From Oegoconia quadripuncta (lineage: Eukaryota > Arthropoda > Insecta > Lepidoptera > Autostichidae), in assembly GCA_949316235.1 (NCBI GenBank), contig OX438744.1:1116001-1180000 (forward strand): a DNA stretch of 64,000 nt, given 5' to 3'. The notes beneath the pieces are model-generated. The model was given only the letters and a program-made list of their open reading frames with translations, was not told the DNA's origin and did no database searches. Positions 39,101 through 54,100 of this stretch are shown piece after piece. Made by a program: the position numbers and the translations under genes. Numbering within the stretch: the first letter of the stretch is position 1; each line of letters opens with the position of its first letter.

Positions 39101-42100
39101 AGCATTTTTTCCGAGAAGGGTTAACTTATAGTGGACGGAACGGCAAATTATATGAAATCCTCGATTTCCACCAATTTAACGAGACCTGCCCGGCCTTCTA
39201 AAGACGAAATTGTACCGCCCACGATCTATGCGCTCCTGGTACTCTTGGACATTAATCGCGGACAATGAAATAATTTTGTAATTTTTTGTAATTTTTTTTT
39301 ATAGCTTACATGTGCGCTTGATGAAAGCGTTGCTCGCATAATTAGTACTACTTTTGGTATTTTTAAAACAAGTTTTTATATTACAAAAAGGCACAATAAT
39401 ATTACATTATTCATTGTGAAATTGTCTGGTTATGCGAACGAGCTGGTTATGTCCATGGATGTTTTTTTTAAATTTTTTTATTTTTTATGCACCACGGGTT
39501 CGTATTTGACCTCAATCACACCTGATGTTAAGTGAAGATGAGGTCGAAAGTGGAAGCGTACTGACCCGGAAACCCCAACACATTTGGGGGACATATCATC
39601 CAAATAGTCTGATATTTCATAAAATATCTTATTAAGAAAGCATATCATAATATACTTTCTTAATAAGTTTCTGTTTTATAGTATCTTAAAATTTGTGTTG
39701 CCTATGTGTGGCTCTCTCACCTTCGATTTGCCAACGACATAGTTATTATGGCAAAGTCGCCGCAGGAGCTCCAGAAAATGTTGAGCAGCCTAAATGAATC
39801 CTCCCGACAGGTTGGTCTGTGTATGAATTTGGACAAGACGAAAGTCATGTTCAACGTACACATCGTACCCAGACCAATCGACGTTGATGGAGTACTTCTC
39901 GAAACTGTCGACAGATATACCTACCTAGGACAAGTTCTACAGCTGGGTAGAAACAATTTCGAGAAGGAAGCCGATAGAAGGGTTCAGCTGGGCTGGGCAG
40001 CATTCAGGAGACTTCGTCAGGTCTTTTCGTCGCCCATACCGCAAAGCCTAAAGACAAAAGTCTTTGATCAGTGCGTCCTACCTGTTATGACATACGGTGC
40101 CGAAACGTGGACACTGACGGTGGGATTGGTCCACAAGCTTAAAGTCGCTCAACGGGCCATGGAGAGGGCTATGCTCGGAGTCTCTCTGAAGGATAGAATT
40201 CGAAACGAAGTCATCCGTCAGAGAACCAGAGTTACCGACATAGCCGCTCGAGTCAGCGAGCTAAAGTGGCAGTGGGCTGGTCACATCTGTCGTAGGACTG
40301 ACGATCGTTGGAGCAAGCGAGTTCTACAGTGGAGACCGCGTTTAGGCAAACGTAATGTGGGACGCCCCCCGGCTAGATGGAGCGACGATCTGCGCAGGGT
40401 GGCTGGCAGCAACTGGATGCGTAAAGCCGAAGATCGGGCTGAGTGGCACGCCTTGGGAGAGGCCTATGTCCAGCAGTGGACTGCCGCAGGCTGGTAATGA
40501 TGATGATGATGATGATGTGTGGCTCGGCTTCGCCTTGGTCCACATTTACACGTTCGTCCATCAATACTGTATTATATTGTAGTAATGTATTATACTGTAC
40601 TTATGATATTATTTAATTTAATTTTAATTAAATTATGGTATGGTGTTAATCAACTGTTGACCTGTACAGGGCCCGCGGTACTTCAGCGCCGAGACCAGGC
40701 AGGAGCTGCTGCGGGTAGAGGCGGCGTGGACAGCCAACATCGTCAATTCCATCATACGGCTCGGGGTCAGTACTAGATTTAGAAAGAAAATATTAACAAT
40801 CACCCAGCGTTCGGTTAAATTTGTGTTACCAGCATTGCTTTATATGCTATAGATATGGTCTCGCAAAGAAACCTTTTTCTCAGTAGATAAAACAGCGCCA
40901 TCTCTTAGAATCCTCGAGAACTAATATGACTGTTGTTAATTATATGGCCAAAACCAAAACTTTGCACTACCAAAATCTTTTTTTAGTCTGTTCTTGTAAT
41001 CCATAAAAGTGCAAGCAAAAATTACAATATTGATTAAACATATGAGTTTTACGAGTAGGTGATTTAATATAATGTTTTTTTGGTCATTTCTGTGGTAAGT
41101 GATGCATTTTTTTACAACATACTGCATTTTATACGTAGTTCGCGAGCGACATCGGTGTGTGACTGAGTTCCCATTGGCTCCAAACTCCCGTTTTAACACC
41201 AATGAAGATGAGGTCGAAGGTGGAAGCGTACTGACCCGGAAACAGCAACATATTTGGGGGACTGGCCATCTTATCTCTGACAACCGGAACACAACAATGC
41301 TATTAACATTGCTGCTTGGCGGCAGATTTAGATAAGATGGTGGTAGCTAGTCAGGCGGAATTGAGTCACGGAGGCGGATATACAGTAATATGTCCGTCTA
41401 TGGTTACCAGAGATGATTTGTTTGTCTGTAATCATCCTCCTCATAACAAAGCTCAAGGTCACACAAACAAAGAAGATGACGATGCTCGGTCTTTTACTAC
41501 GAGATCGAATCAGGAATGAATATATAGCCCAGTAGATTAGTAAGTTGAAGTGGCAATAAGTGGGGCATATAACGCATTGGAACTATAGCCGTTGGGGCAT
41601 GAATGTTCTAGGCAAACGCAGCAAATTGCCGAAAGTCCCTAGAAAGAAAAAGTCCGTACCACACAATTTTGTCTTCTGTGCAGCGCCTACATAACTATGG
41701 CCAAATAGTTTTGTTCTTTTTGAAGTACTATTTATGGGCCTGTATATTTCGAACACACAATCATAAGTTATATTTGTATATGGGTAAATAGGATCCCAGC
41801 GTCACGTGACGTATACATGCTGACTAAAAATATTTTCTCTGGGGAAACTTTTGACATCAACAGCTGTTAGGATTTTAGCATCATGGTTATGTTATAGAAA
41901 ACGAAATAAAAGTTCATTTACCTATCAAATTAGTACATAGTAAAACCATAATGTACTAGGAAAACAGGAGTTATGAGGCGGTAACGGCGACCGTTCGGCT
42001 GAATACCTAGGCCTATTATTTGTGCTCGTACATAATAGTTACATAAGTACCAGGACAGCATGAGTTATCAATAGGCGTCATCTAGAGTCCGTAGCATGTG

Positions 42101-45100
42101 CAGACATAGCTGCAAGTTGGCTCTGAACTATTTGTTGGTAAGCTTACAAACATTCCCATAATATCCATCTCTCCGTCGGCGATTCCCTGATTTGTATGGG
42201 CCTAGTAAACTTAGCCTGTCCATAAGTTTCATCTCTCAAATTAGTACATCATCATATCAGTCACAGGACTGCCGAGCATAGTCTTCCCCACGGAGGGACA
42301 GGTTGGAAGCAAAAATCCAGCGATTTCCCGCTACCTTTATCAGATCGTCAGAGGTGGATCACCTTGTGAGTTAAAACCACCTAATGTAATGACTGTCTGT
42401 GCCAAAATATATTTTAAAAATAAATAAATAAAATAGACCAATCTGATCAACGCGGGTTGGATGAAATGGCGACAGGTCACAGGAACAATATATGCCTCAC
42501 GGAAGCCCTCGGGTTAAAGGGAAAAATTTATAAATCCGTAATGAGACCTGTCGTATTGTATGGATCGGAGTGTTGGGCCATGAAGAAGATGGATGACAGA
42601 AAATTGCATGCAGCAGACATGACAATGTTGTGATGGATGAGAGGAGTAATGAGGATGGATAAAATAAGGAATGAGTATGTAACAGGCAGTTTAAAAGTGG
42701 CATAGAAAAGTTGAAAGGAAACCGCGGCTTGGTATGGACATGTTATGAGGAGGTATTAAACGCATGTTACTAAGAGAGTGATGAATATGGATGTCGATGG
42801 TTGGAAAGGAAGACTACGGAATAGATGGATGGATTGTGTGAAGGGTGATGTATGAACGAATAGGGCGTGAATGATGAGGTAACGGCTGATAGAGGAGATT
42901 GGAAGAAAAAGTATTGCGCCGACCCCAAATAAATTGGGACTAGGGCAAGAAGACGATGATGATGAGTTAGACAAGTACCAGGAGAGCATGAGTTGTCAGT
43001 AGCCGATGTCTGGCGAGCGTTCGGCCAAGTAGGTACCAGGAGAGCATGAGTTGTCAGTAGCCGTTGTCTGGCGTGCGTTCGGCCAAGTAGGTACCAGGAG
43101 AGCATGAGTTGTCAGTAGCCGTTGTCTGGCGAGCGTTCGGCCAAGTAGGTACCAGGAGAGCATGAGTTGTCAGTAGCCGTTGTCTGGCGAGCGTTCGGCC
43201 AAGTAGGTACCAGGAGAGCATGAGTTGTCAGTAGCCGTTGTCTGGCGAGCGTTCGGCCAAGTAGGTACCAGGAGAGCATGAGTTGTCAGTAGCCGTTGTC
43301 TGGCGAGCGTTCGGCCAAGTAGGTACCAGGAGAGCATGAGTTGTCAGTAGCCGTTGTCTGGCGAGCGTTCGGCCAAGTAGGTACCAGGAGAGCATGAGTT
43401 GTCAGTAGCCGTTGTCTGGCGAGCGTTCGGCGGCGCGGTCGGGGCGCGGCGGGGAGGCGCCGTGCCGGCCGCGCCACACCAGCCGCCGGAGCATGCGAGG
43501 GCACAGCTGCAGGCACGCGCTGAACTGTTGGTTGGTCAGCCTGCAAATGAGAACGGTTTGCTATGAACGCCGTGCTGTGTGGTTTCAGCACTTACATACA
43601 ATACAAAAATATACATTGCTAAACCTACCTAGTTTTTGTGAGAGACTGGTGTCCGTACTAGGAAACCAGAATGACAGATCACCTGCCTCTCGCCTTCCGA
43701 AGTTACTCTGGCTACTCTGAAATTGAATAGAACCAAACCGTCTCTTCTCGCGAGTGTAAAAGACGACTTTTCACTTATTTTTATTTTATTTTATTCAGGA
43801 CAACTAACAGCTACACAATACAATTATGTTTTATAATCTTATATGTGGACAATGGAGGTCATTGTGTAACCGACTCCGTTATCCACGACAATTTTATATA
43901 TAACTGCAAAGACAGAAAAGCAATCCGAACCAGTTAATTTAAAACTTAAGTATCACCAATGTCCGACAGGACTTCCAAACACTGTTTCTTATATTGGTTT
44001 TTAGACAAAAAGAATACATTCACATCCGTTAGATAGTTATTATAGATGTTAGTCAGTCGACACAGGGGGGCACGCTCCCCTGCATGCGTTCTGCTTGTGT
44101 TAAACGCAAACAAGCGATGTGGGTATAATTCCCTTATTCTTAGAGAACGACTAGATAAATTGTAATTAATTTCATTCACCATTTCCATATAATCAATATT
44201 GTTATGCAGCAAACTATATAAAAACATGTAATCCAGGAGCAATCGTCTAGTTTTCAAGGTAGGTAAGGTTGTTCACTTGTCAACATTGCAGCTCTTGATG
44301 GACAAGCAAGAGTATTTTATATCGCGGACAGCTAAGTTATGGGTAGGTCATGGTAGCTAATTGTGGGTCCCGGACTTGTAGGCCTTGCCGACTGGGACAC
44401 CAAATGAAACCCTCCTGAACTAAACAACTTATGAAGCAGTATTTATTTAACCTTACTTGTATATCTCTGTGATCTCCAGCGCGATGATGGTAGCGGATCG
44501 CGGTGTCCCAGGGTTTATAAGTGACTTCTCGCCAAAAAAGGCGCCGTCTTTCAAATGTGCCACCTACATGAATCGAACATGAAACATTTAAAACAAACAA
44601 GTTATGATTAAAAGAAATTAATACAAAGATTTTCAACCAAAGTAGGACATATCTTCTTGAAAGTTTCCTTAAAATGGCATCGGTTCAGAGTTATGGGTCA
44701 GCGGAGGAAATGCAAGAAATTCATTGGACAATAAAGGCAATGAATAAAAACTTGGTAAAGCATCTTTAAGGGGGGTTCTATCATCTACTACTCAGGGGAA
44801 AATCTCATGAACAAATCCTTAAGAGGAAAAAAAACAAGAATGTCAAGCTTTACTTCATTTAGAATCCGATGTTATAAAGTACTGCAAATAGTTTTGTATT
44901 GCTCAGATCATCCACAATTATTAAAAAAGATTTAATTGGTAATATTTAGTCAGTCATATCATTTATTGCTCATGTTTTTTTTTTAATGCACAACGGGTTA
45001 GCACTTGACCTCAATCACATCTGATGTTAAGTGAAGATGAGGCCGAAGGTGGTAGTGTAATGACCCGGAGACCCCATCTTATTTGGCGGCTATTAACATT

Positions 45101-48100
45101 GCTGTTTGGCGGCAGATTTAGATAAGATGGTGTAGCTAGCTAGGCGGACATTTAATATACCCTACCACTAACCAAACCGAGTGCTAAATATATAAATCGT
45201 AAACCCAATGTTGTTTACATTGAGCCACGTAGGTGGTTATGTGGTAAATATAGGATGTTAAAAACATATCGATGGCCACCGAAAGTCGTTCTCACGATGG
45301 TAAGTTATCATTATCCAAATCAACAACAGCTTGATATTCTTTTTTTCCCTGTTTTTTTTTTTTATGATGAGATTATATTTACTTGAGCACCGTCTACTGT
45401 CATTTCGTGGGGTGTCCTCTTAAATAAACATAATTGACAATCCCCAACATAATAGACAAGGCCCCAATCTATCCTAACCAACCCTATAAAAAGATATGAC
45501 CTTTCAAAGCGTATTTTCAAATTAAAAAACTCACTGCCAGTTCATAAGAACATAATAGTCGAGCCCGCTAGTGGCGCCCTCAACATATTTATCTGTTATA
45601 AAACTTTATTATTTGTGTTTAAACATAACTTAAAAGTTCAAAATTAAAGAAGGAAACGTCGTTTTTGGTAACACCACAGACTCCGACTTATTTCACACCA
45701 AAAACCTGGGGTGGTGGATTCAGAACATCGCAAGAGCAACTACTTGGTGCACATCGGAGAGTTGGAAAGCTACTTGTTATGTTGGCCAATATGCGCTGCA
45801 AGGGTCTGGTGCACGTCTGGTGTACTTAGGAATTTTATCAGTTCACACGTTGAAAAGTCGTTTAATTTCAACAGCTGATCGCTAGGGCTAGGGTGCGACC
45901 GGGGGGGTGTCGTCGCATCGGGCCCTGTCGCGCCTCATACCGCTCGCTGATCGCGGTGTGGGGCACGACAGCGTCCCCCGGGAGGGTGCTCCAGCCGCTT
46001 ATGCGTTCCCAGGTCCTCCTTACTGCCGAGGAAGGTCGCCGCGGGGTTCTGGTGGGTATCCCTCCCGTCCCACATAACCGTCTCGCGGCCCCCAGGCGAG
46101 CGGTATGCAAAACGCATTTCCCCGCGTAAAAAAAAGAAAGGGCTAGATCTTGCTGATAAATATTTCAATACGTATTACGTCTTGTTTTGCGGTCAGCAGC
46201 CTTATTATAAAACAATGCAATCTATCTACTATAGCTATCATCAACTTAGCCAACATCATTCACTACTTACAAGCCTCTCTGCTCTGTTACGCTAATTCTC
46301 ACTATAGCCATACGTCATTATTACTCTTACCTCTCTACCGGAAGCGTTGATCACTGCAACGGTTCCAGATGCTATCAGGTATATCGAGGAACCGGGGTGG
46401 CCGCACTTCACCACTGACTGCAAAGTTATGGAAAATTTTAAGTCACCCCTGAAGGCTACCGACTTGGCTTTGAATGCCGTACAAAGATAAAATGTAACTC
46501 ACTTCTCCAGGCATGTACAGCAGCTGTTTCAGGCTAAATATAATCATATTGACCAGCGCTATCGGCAGGTCTTGGAATAGCGGTACGTTAATCACCAGCC
46601 TCTTGCAGCAGAACATATTTATTTCCTGCTTGATTTGCTCGTTCACTGTATTCAGTATTGAAGTTTCGTTGAAGAAGTGCCCGTTGAATTTGTAGTTGAT
46701 GAATAGTTGGATCTTGGTTTGGAGGGAGCGCGGTAAGCGCTTAAACACAAGGTACTCCTGGAGCTCTTTCAGGCGTCCGTCGTAGAGGTACTTGTCGTAG
46801 TGTTTGTATACCACCAAGCGAAGTAGGGCTGTAAATATATAGAGCTGTTGTTTGTGTTTTGCAGAAACGAGCCGTTCGTATGATTTACCAACTGAGACCT
46901 GCAGAGTCACTTAGGGGTAAATTTAAAGAGTATAATATCTGTTTTTACAAATGACTTGTTGAGGTCTTCTTGTAAATATAGCAATACCTGTGTCAGAAGA
47001 CCTCATTCTTCTATATATCCATGTTATTAGTTACCAGAAATGAAAATAAGGTACTTGTGACGGGGTATTACGGCGCACGGATTAAAATTCGAAAGATGGA
47101 TTTACGTCCAGGCGTAAGCCATCTAAGGATGACAACCTCCGCGGTTTCACCGCTCCCCCGCGCATACGTTCTTAATGCATGGAGATACCAGTAATGAGCA
47201 ATTAATCGCAACTAGCATTATGTATTAAGGACTTGGCAATAACGTTACATACTTTCAGTTATAAACTTGGAAATAATAAAAGAAATATGAATGAAAAATT
47301 GTGAAGTATGTTGACAGCCATGAAAGTCTGCAAAGTATTCCTTGGTGGCAGAAACTGCTACAGGTCTACTGGTCAGCAGAGTCCATAACTCTTTATCATA
47401 CTTTTGTCCTAGGTATATATCATCATCATCAGTCCGTAAACATCCCACTGCAGGGATATAGGACTTCCCTCGTATACGATATATATGAGGGAATATGGGC
47501 CACCACGCTGGCCCAATGCGGGTTGGGGACTTCACATATTATAATTTTTATTCCTCAAGCATGCAGGTTTCCTCAGTATGTTTTCCTTCACCGTTTAAGA
47601 GCAGTCGGATAAATGCACATAAGTAATTAATTTAAATTTATAAACTCATTGGTACATGCCTGCCTGGGAATCAAGCCCGGACCTCTAAAATTAGGAGACC
47701 GCGTCTTAACCGCTGATCCACCGACACTCCGCTTAGTCATCGACGGTATATTTTTTAATTAAATCAAAAGTATTACCTGTAAAACTGGATGTTACGAACA
47801 GAAGTCCGATTATGCCTACAGCAGAAGTGAGGAGTAGCTCAGGAATGGCGTGTTCAACCACTGGATTATGCATTCCAGCCCCGATGCACAGTCCCAACAC
47901 AAAGTACAAGTTCGTCACGTACTTGTCAAGTGGTGTTACTGGCATTGTCACCTGTAAATCAAATGGTTGATAACCACGAAGCAAATGGGACACGATCTAA
48001 GACGCTTTCCACTATATCGCATCGCCGGCGCTAGGCAGAGTGATGGCCTACCCAATTTATAGTCTGTCCGAGAGGTGAGAACCTAGTGATCTGTAACACT

Positions 48101-51100
48101 GGTTTATCCTCTTTAACACGCTTTTATTACCTTCACTTATCAAATCTTGAAAGTTAATTTAAACTTACTTCTAATTGTCGTATCGAAATGAAACTTTGTA
48201 TGTATATGTAATTCTGATTAGTATCTAGGAGCTTATCTGATGATGGAGCCAGGAGGTGGATGGTGAAACTCTTCTGTGGCTACTAGTAAACCCCTCGAGT
48301 TTGGGCTCATTGTGATTCGTTTTGACGAGTCCAATATATTACACTTGGTGTCGACGATCTGATGATGGAGCCAGAAGATGGATGATGGAAATGTAGCTTG
48401 TTTTTTTAGTTTTTCAAACTACTTCAGTAGTCAGAGGTATCCCAAATATTAGTGTTTCGGTGTTCCAAACATTAGAGTTTAATGATTGAAAGAACATCCA
48501 CGATTCACCTTATGAAATATACAGAAATGCACAACAGGTGACAGGGCGTGATCCCATCACCGTTAAAACAAGCAAAACTTTTGATGTTTTTTTATGGAAA
48601 CTCCCTTAGTCGCCTTTTACGACACCCACGGGAAGAGACGGGTTTGTTCTATTCTATTTGAGTGCCGAAACCACACAGCATACCAATGCACACAAATTTT
48701 TATGCTATAATATATTAGCTATTCTGTCGTTGAGGCCGAAAGTTACCTTTGGAATGCCAGTGATAGAAAACCACTCATTTATTTATATTTAGTGGCAAAG
48801 TTCAGTACGAAAATTTACCTTGACCATCTGCAGCCATTTATGCATCGGCCCCGCGATAGGATACAAATGAGCACACAACGCCGGCACTTGGAAGTGGAAA
48901 TACGTCAGCCAATGGAAGAACAGCATTGCTTTAAACGTCTGTGTCCACGCCACCGACAGCGCATACGACAACTTGAACTGTTGGTAGAAACTATTCCAGG
49001 CCAGTCTCATCGACAACAGCCGAAATAGCTTGAATAGGTACATGACAGTGTGGGATGGGTATTGGCAGTTTTCGTAGACTTGAATGATTTGCAAAGGCAA
49101 GGCTCCGATTACATCGAACAGGAAGCGTCCGCGGATGTATCTTATTGCAATCATTTTGAGATCTAATATGATCCGCCTCCCGTCTTCCACGGCCCGTCCG
49201 GTGACGAAGCAGACGCATATCTCCAAGAATGCAATGCAGTCGCTGAACAGGATGAAAGGGTCATAGGGGTTTGAGCCTGGAATCAAATGGAAAATGTGTG
49301 AATTTGTTCCAAAGTAAGCAAAGCGTGTATAAATTTAGTAGGCGAAAAACATGGAAAATCTAGATAAAGCGCCACTTCTTTTCCCACAGATGATTTCCCT
49401 TCCGAAGTGATAGTAGCTTGGACATACTGATTGATAGATAAATGCAATAAGCCCTGTTATTTCCAGTAGATTAAAATCCTTAAATAAATGATATCTTATA
49501 TGTATCTTACGTTGGCGCTAAAATAAATGCTTCAAGTTTTCAATTAAACAAATATATTTATGGAAAATTTCACCGAGGGCAAATATAACGAATCAATAAA
49601 CTATTTTAAGTAAACATAAAATAGCCATTGATAATTTTTTTTGTTGCTGTTTTAACAGAACAGCTGTTTTAGGAGATCTTAGGTAACTTTAATTTAATAT
49701 TGCATATATAAGTATATAAACATACATTGAACGAACATAGGACAGAAATTACAATATACAAAAGGCGCTCTTATCTCTGTATCGTATCGTATCTCTTTCT
49801 TCCAGCAAACCCTCGGAAGGGAAAACGAATTTAAAGATTTTTATTGCAGACAAAGAGCGATACTCAAAATATAGAACAATACATTTACAAAACATCACTT
49901 TTATATGAACACAATTGACAAAAGACAACACATAGACAAAGACAATATTGTAGGTTTTAAAACTAAATACTTATACTCTACCTAAAGCAAGCTACATAAT
50001 TGTTAAAATTTTATTTAATTACTGATGGGTACTCTATCCTTCAACAAAAAATCAGGAACTTTAAGATTATAGGAAGTTACACCACAAAAATTTCGTATTT
50101 TTACTGGACTATGTCCAACAGTGGACATTCTGTGACTGATATGATGATTCATCACAAAAACATTTACGCAATAGTTCACTACACCAATCGATCGTCATCG
50201 ATCGGCTTATTGGACGATTCGCACGAATTTAACTCGCACAAAACGTGCGAATCGACTCCTTTAAAACATATTATTTTTTCTGTAGTCGATTCGCACGAAT
50301 TTCATTTATTGGCGTGCGAATCGACACCCTCACAAATATGTAGTAGGCTATTCGCACACATATTGTTTTTTATGAAATGCAGTTAAGATAAAGTACACTT
50401 GAGCACAGAAGTAGTAAGGTCAAATATGTTTTACTCGTAATAGATAGAAAATAAAAACACAATCTATAATCAACAATATCTGTATTAAAATTAAAACTAA
50501 GTACTAAACATCTTCTAAGCTCGTGGTTTGAGGATTAAAAATGAGCAAATATCGATCACAGAATAATAAATGTCACTAACAAACTACTACTCCACTAACC
50601 ACGTAATAAAAAATAAAAGTACTAAAAATTTACTTTTTTTTTTTTACTTTACCCAAACATTTACTTTTTTAATAAGGTAGGTATATATATAATTAACAAC
50701 TTTTTCTTATATTTATTATTGACGAACATTTGGTACAACAAAAACATGTCTTAATGTTTTTTAGAAGTGTACCTAAAATACACAGTTCTCATCATTATAA
50801 CAATAAAACTTTTAATCATAAAACTAGAACTAGGGCTATAATCACAATTTGAATCACAGATTTTTCTTTAAAATAACGTATAAAAGTGACTAAACTTTTA
50901 TATACAACTAACAAATCAACAATAATAAATCAAGTCACAACAATAATAAAATGCTTACTTCTAATTTATATATAACAGGTTAAAAAATAAACTTACGAGA
51001 ATTATAAAAATAGATATTTGGCTTTAATCACAATCAAAATCACAGTCGTTACCTTTTAGGAATAAAATAATCATCAGTTATATATGTATTATGTATACAA

Positions 51101-54100
51101 TATTACCGCCAACTAATTTCGTAATTTTTCAATACAAAGTTGTATATTAATTTCGCCACGATTCAATTGGCTTACGATGTCTTCGATTCTTTTTTGAAGT
51201 TTTATTCTCTCAGGACTTTTAACTGAAATATACTGATTTTTATTATAAAGAGTTAAATAATAATTGGAATCTTTACGTAAAGTATCCAAAAACATTGCAA
51301 TGTTTGGTTTAGGTTTTACCAATCTGTTAAAACGCGAGTTCCATGATTCGATGGCATTATTTGTTTTATGACACACATCAAAAAATGACCATGTGTTTGA
51401 GAAATAAGCATTTTCATCTAACCAAGTACGAACAAAATAATCATTAAATTGAGTAATTTTCTTTTCAGGCTCATTTTCTGATTCAATATATAACCAGCCA
51501 TCTGATCTATATTCTCGAGGTACATATGCTAGAGCCATGCAACGTTTAACATGCATTTTATCAATTAATGATTTATCCATACCTAACTTCTTTGCATTTC
51601 TCCATAAAGACTTTTGGAAATGAAATAAACAACCTTGAATACGTGCGTCAGGAAATATTTTTTCAATAGCAGCCATCGCACTTTTTTCAAAATCTGTGGT
51701 GAATATACGTGGAGAAAATTGAGGAATTCGACTTTTTATAAGGTAAAAAAAAATTTCGTATGTTTTTTCTTGTTTGTCCGGTAGTAAAGCGTATATGGCT
51801 GGTAAAATATTTGTATGTTCATGGGTACTTCCCAAATCTATATGTAACGTGTATACTTGCAAAAATGGTGGTACGCAGCTTTTGAACGTCCCATCGCAGA
51901 AAACGCTTTCTGCTGTTTCAATATATTTTATAACATTTTGGTTTGCAAAAAGTGTAATTCTTGTTTTCTTATATCCATAATCAGCAAACTTCAAATCTTC
52001 GTAGCATGGAGGAATAATAAGATCTGTAACTTTTTTGAATCTCAATTTTTTTACCTGTAGTGATGTGTTTCTGTGTCGATAGAGTCTTTTCTTAATATTT
52101 TTAAAATCAGGAACTTTTTGTATGAGATCATATCCAGCATTATGCAAGTCCGAAACCATTTCACCATAAATTTTTGGTATAGTTGTGAGCTCTTTCTCCG
52201 ATCGTTTAATGCATTTGTCTAACTGATACTTCATTTCATTTTCTATGACGCTTGGTTGGCATGAATGAGGTTCTTCTTTTGTTAACAGGAGATCATTATT
52301 TGTATGTAAGAGTGCTTTACAACGTTGTCTATTGACGCACCTCCAGACTGTAACACCATTTTTGTTCTTGCGCTGCTTATTATATCTATATCCATGCCTT
52401 AATAGAAGTTCTTGACCTCTTTCTGATTTTATAAAACCAATGTCAGCCCTTTCATCTCTACTCGTCGATGGTTCTGCCGCCATACTTAGGTATTTTCAAG
52501 AAGCTTTCTATTTTGTCTGAAAATTAAAATAAGTATCCAATGAGATACTAATTAAATCAAGGAGGTTTTACCAGAATTACTTTTATCGCATTAAACATTA
52601 TTAATATAATTAACTTCTTTGCTGAGCAGATAGTAAATAAAAGTTGTGCATAGTATCCATCATCATTTATGCAATACTAAAAGCAAACTTATGTTGACTC
52701 ATTTTTGTAATCGATGATTTGGTGACGCTTCCACTAGGTGGCGTCACTTGCTCTTCAACGACCACAGTTTATAATTATTTATTATTAATATGTAGTATTA
52801 AATACAAACCGGAGTATAAAAAGCTTTTTTATATTAATATTTGAACTATAGTAGATCGTTATAAAATATATTTTTATAGGCAATAAATAATAAATTAAAA
52901 ATTAAGAAAGATTTCTCATAATTCTCAGTCACTCAGAATAAAGGGGTTAATAATGTTATCACAGTTAATACTAATAATTCTATTACTTACATGCTTAACG
53001 CCTGCACATTACTTTGATGTCCTTCCAGCACACAACACTGTGTCACATCACAATAATTATCTTAAATTACCGTCCGGCACGTGTACTTTCTACAGTTACA
53101 ATACAAAAGTAAACCAAATGTAGACCCATGACCAACCCGAGTGAGCGTGATAGCATATATATAGCTTTCTCTTTCATTTTTCCTGTAATAGGCGAATTTT
53201 GCGGTCATGTTTATATTGTTTTGTATTAGTAAAAATGTAGATATGCCACGTTTTAAGTAATTATTATTATCACTTATTCCATACAGATCTTTCTTACTTT
53301 CAAGTAAATATCTGCTTTTTAAACTTCGATTATTTTTTATTTTTATTTCAGTGATGGCTGAATACGACTGTACTTGAATTTTTTTAAACCTTAAAATGAA
53401 ATGTGTGCGAATAGCCTACTACATATTTGTGAGGGTGTCGATTCGCACGCCAATAAATGAAATTCGTGCGAATCGACTACAGAAAAAATAATATGTTTTA
53501 AAGGAGTCGATTCGCACGTTTTGTGCGAGTTAAATTCGTGCGAATCGTCCAATAAGCCCATCGATCTTGTAACAATGAGTTAAAAAAAAACTTATATGTA
53601 AGCCTAATACAGCTCTGATTACTAAAGCTTATATGTAAGCCTAATACAGCTCTGATTACTAAAGCTTATATGTAAGCCTAATACAGGTCTGATTACTAAA
53701 GCTTATATGTAAGCCTAATACAGGTCTGATTACTAAAGCTTATATATGTAAGCCTAATGCAGCTGTGATTACTAAAGCTTAAATGTAAGCCTAATACAGC
53801 TCTGATTACTAAAGCTTATATGTAAGCCTAATACAGCTCTGATTACTAAAGCTTATATGTAAGTGTCTACGCTAGTACTTCGACAGACAAATTGACTACA
53901 CATACAAATGCATACACACTGTGCAGGTACATTGTTGAGCACACACACATTCACACATCCAATTATACTTCCTCAGGCATGACGTATGACTCTTGTATTG
54001 GCCGGTAGGTACACCCCACTCGCTATACACTGTCCGCCATTGCATACTTTCAATATACCCCTACACAAAAGAGCTCTGTACTTAATTTAAGCGAATTAAT

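Larger units (their letters stand above)
50204..53558 (-). mobile_element. Complete MULE DNA transposon with FLYWCH-type transposase
   Basis: The 3355-bp element has terminal inverted repeats 50204-50361 and 53401-53558 that I read as identical over 158 bases, starting 'ggcttattggacgattcgca'. It is flanked by the 8-bp direct repeat CATCGATC at 50196-50203 and 53559-53566, the size expected for Mutator-like elements. One intact transposase ORF lies on the minus strand. Everything seen is consistent with a recent, possibly still active insertion. It sits in an HCN-like intron that is itself inside a Syn2 intron. Confidence 0.95.

Noticed and set aside
39706..40497. 263-codon ORF as a host gene
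   Set aside because: It is the 3' part of an RTE reverse transcriptase with a lost catalytic aspartate (FAND) and a (gat)n tail.
42974..43432. CRISPR-like array
   Set aside because: Head-to-tail 58-bp units without unique spacers, in a eukaryotic genome. The 37-bp array at 53583 was rejected for the same reason.
43286..43591. 101-codon minus-strand ORF
   Set aside because: It overlaps the HCN-like last exon in another frame and runs on into the minisatellite. The phase-matched frame LTNQQF...DNGY is the real one.
45868..46129. ORFs on both strands in a GC-rich block
   Set aside because: The block is repeated at 58115-58300 with disrupted frames, so it is a repeat rather than a gene.
46829..46910. 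Extension of the C-linker exon upstream to an ATG at 46910
   Set aside because: That part is the antisense of a LINE fragment ([11 protein letters not shown]). The acceptor at 46829-46830 fits the pore exon phase.
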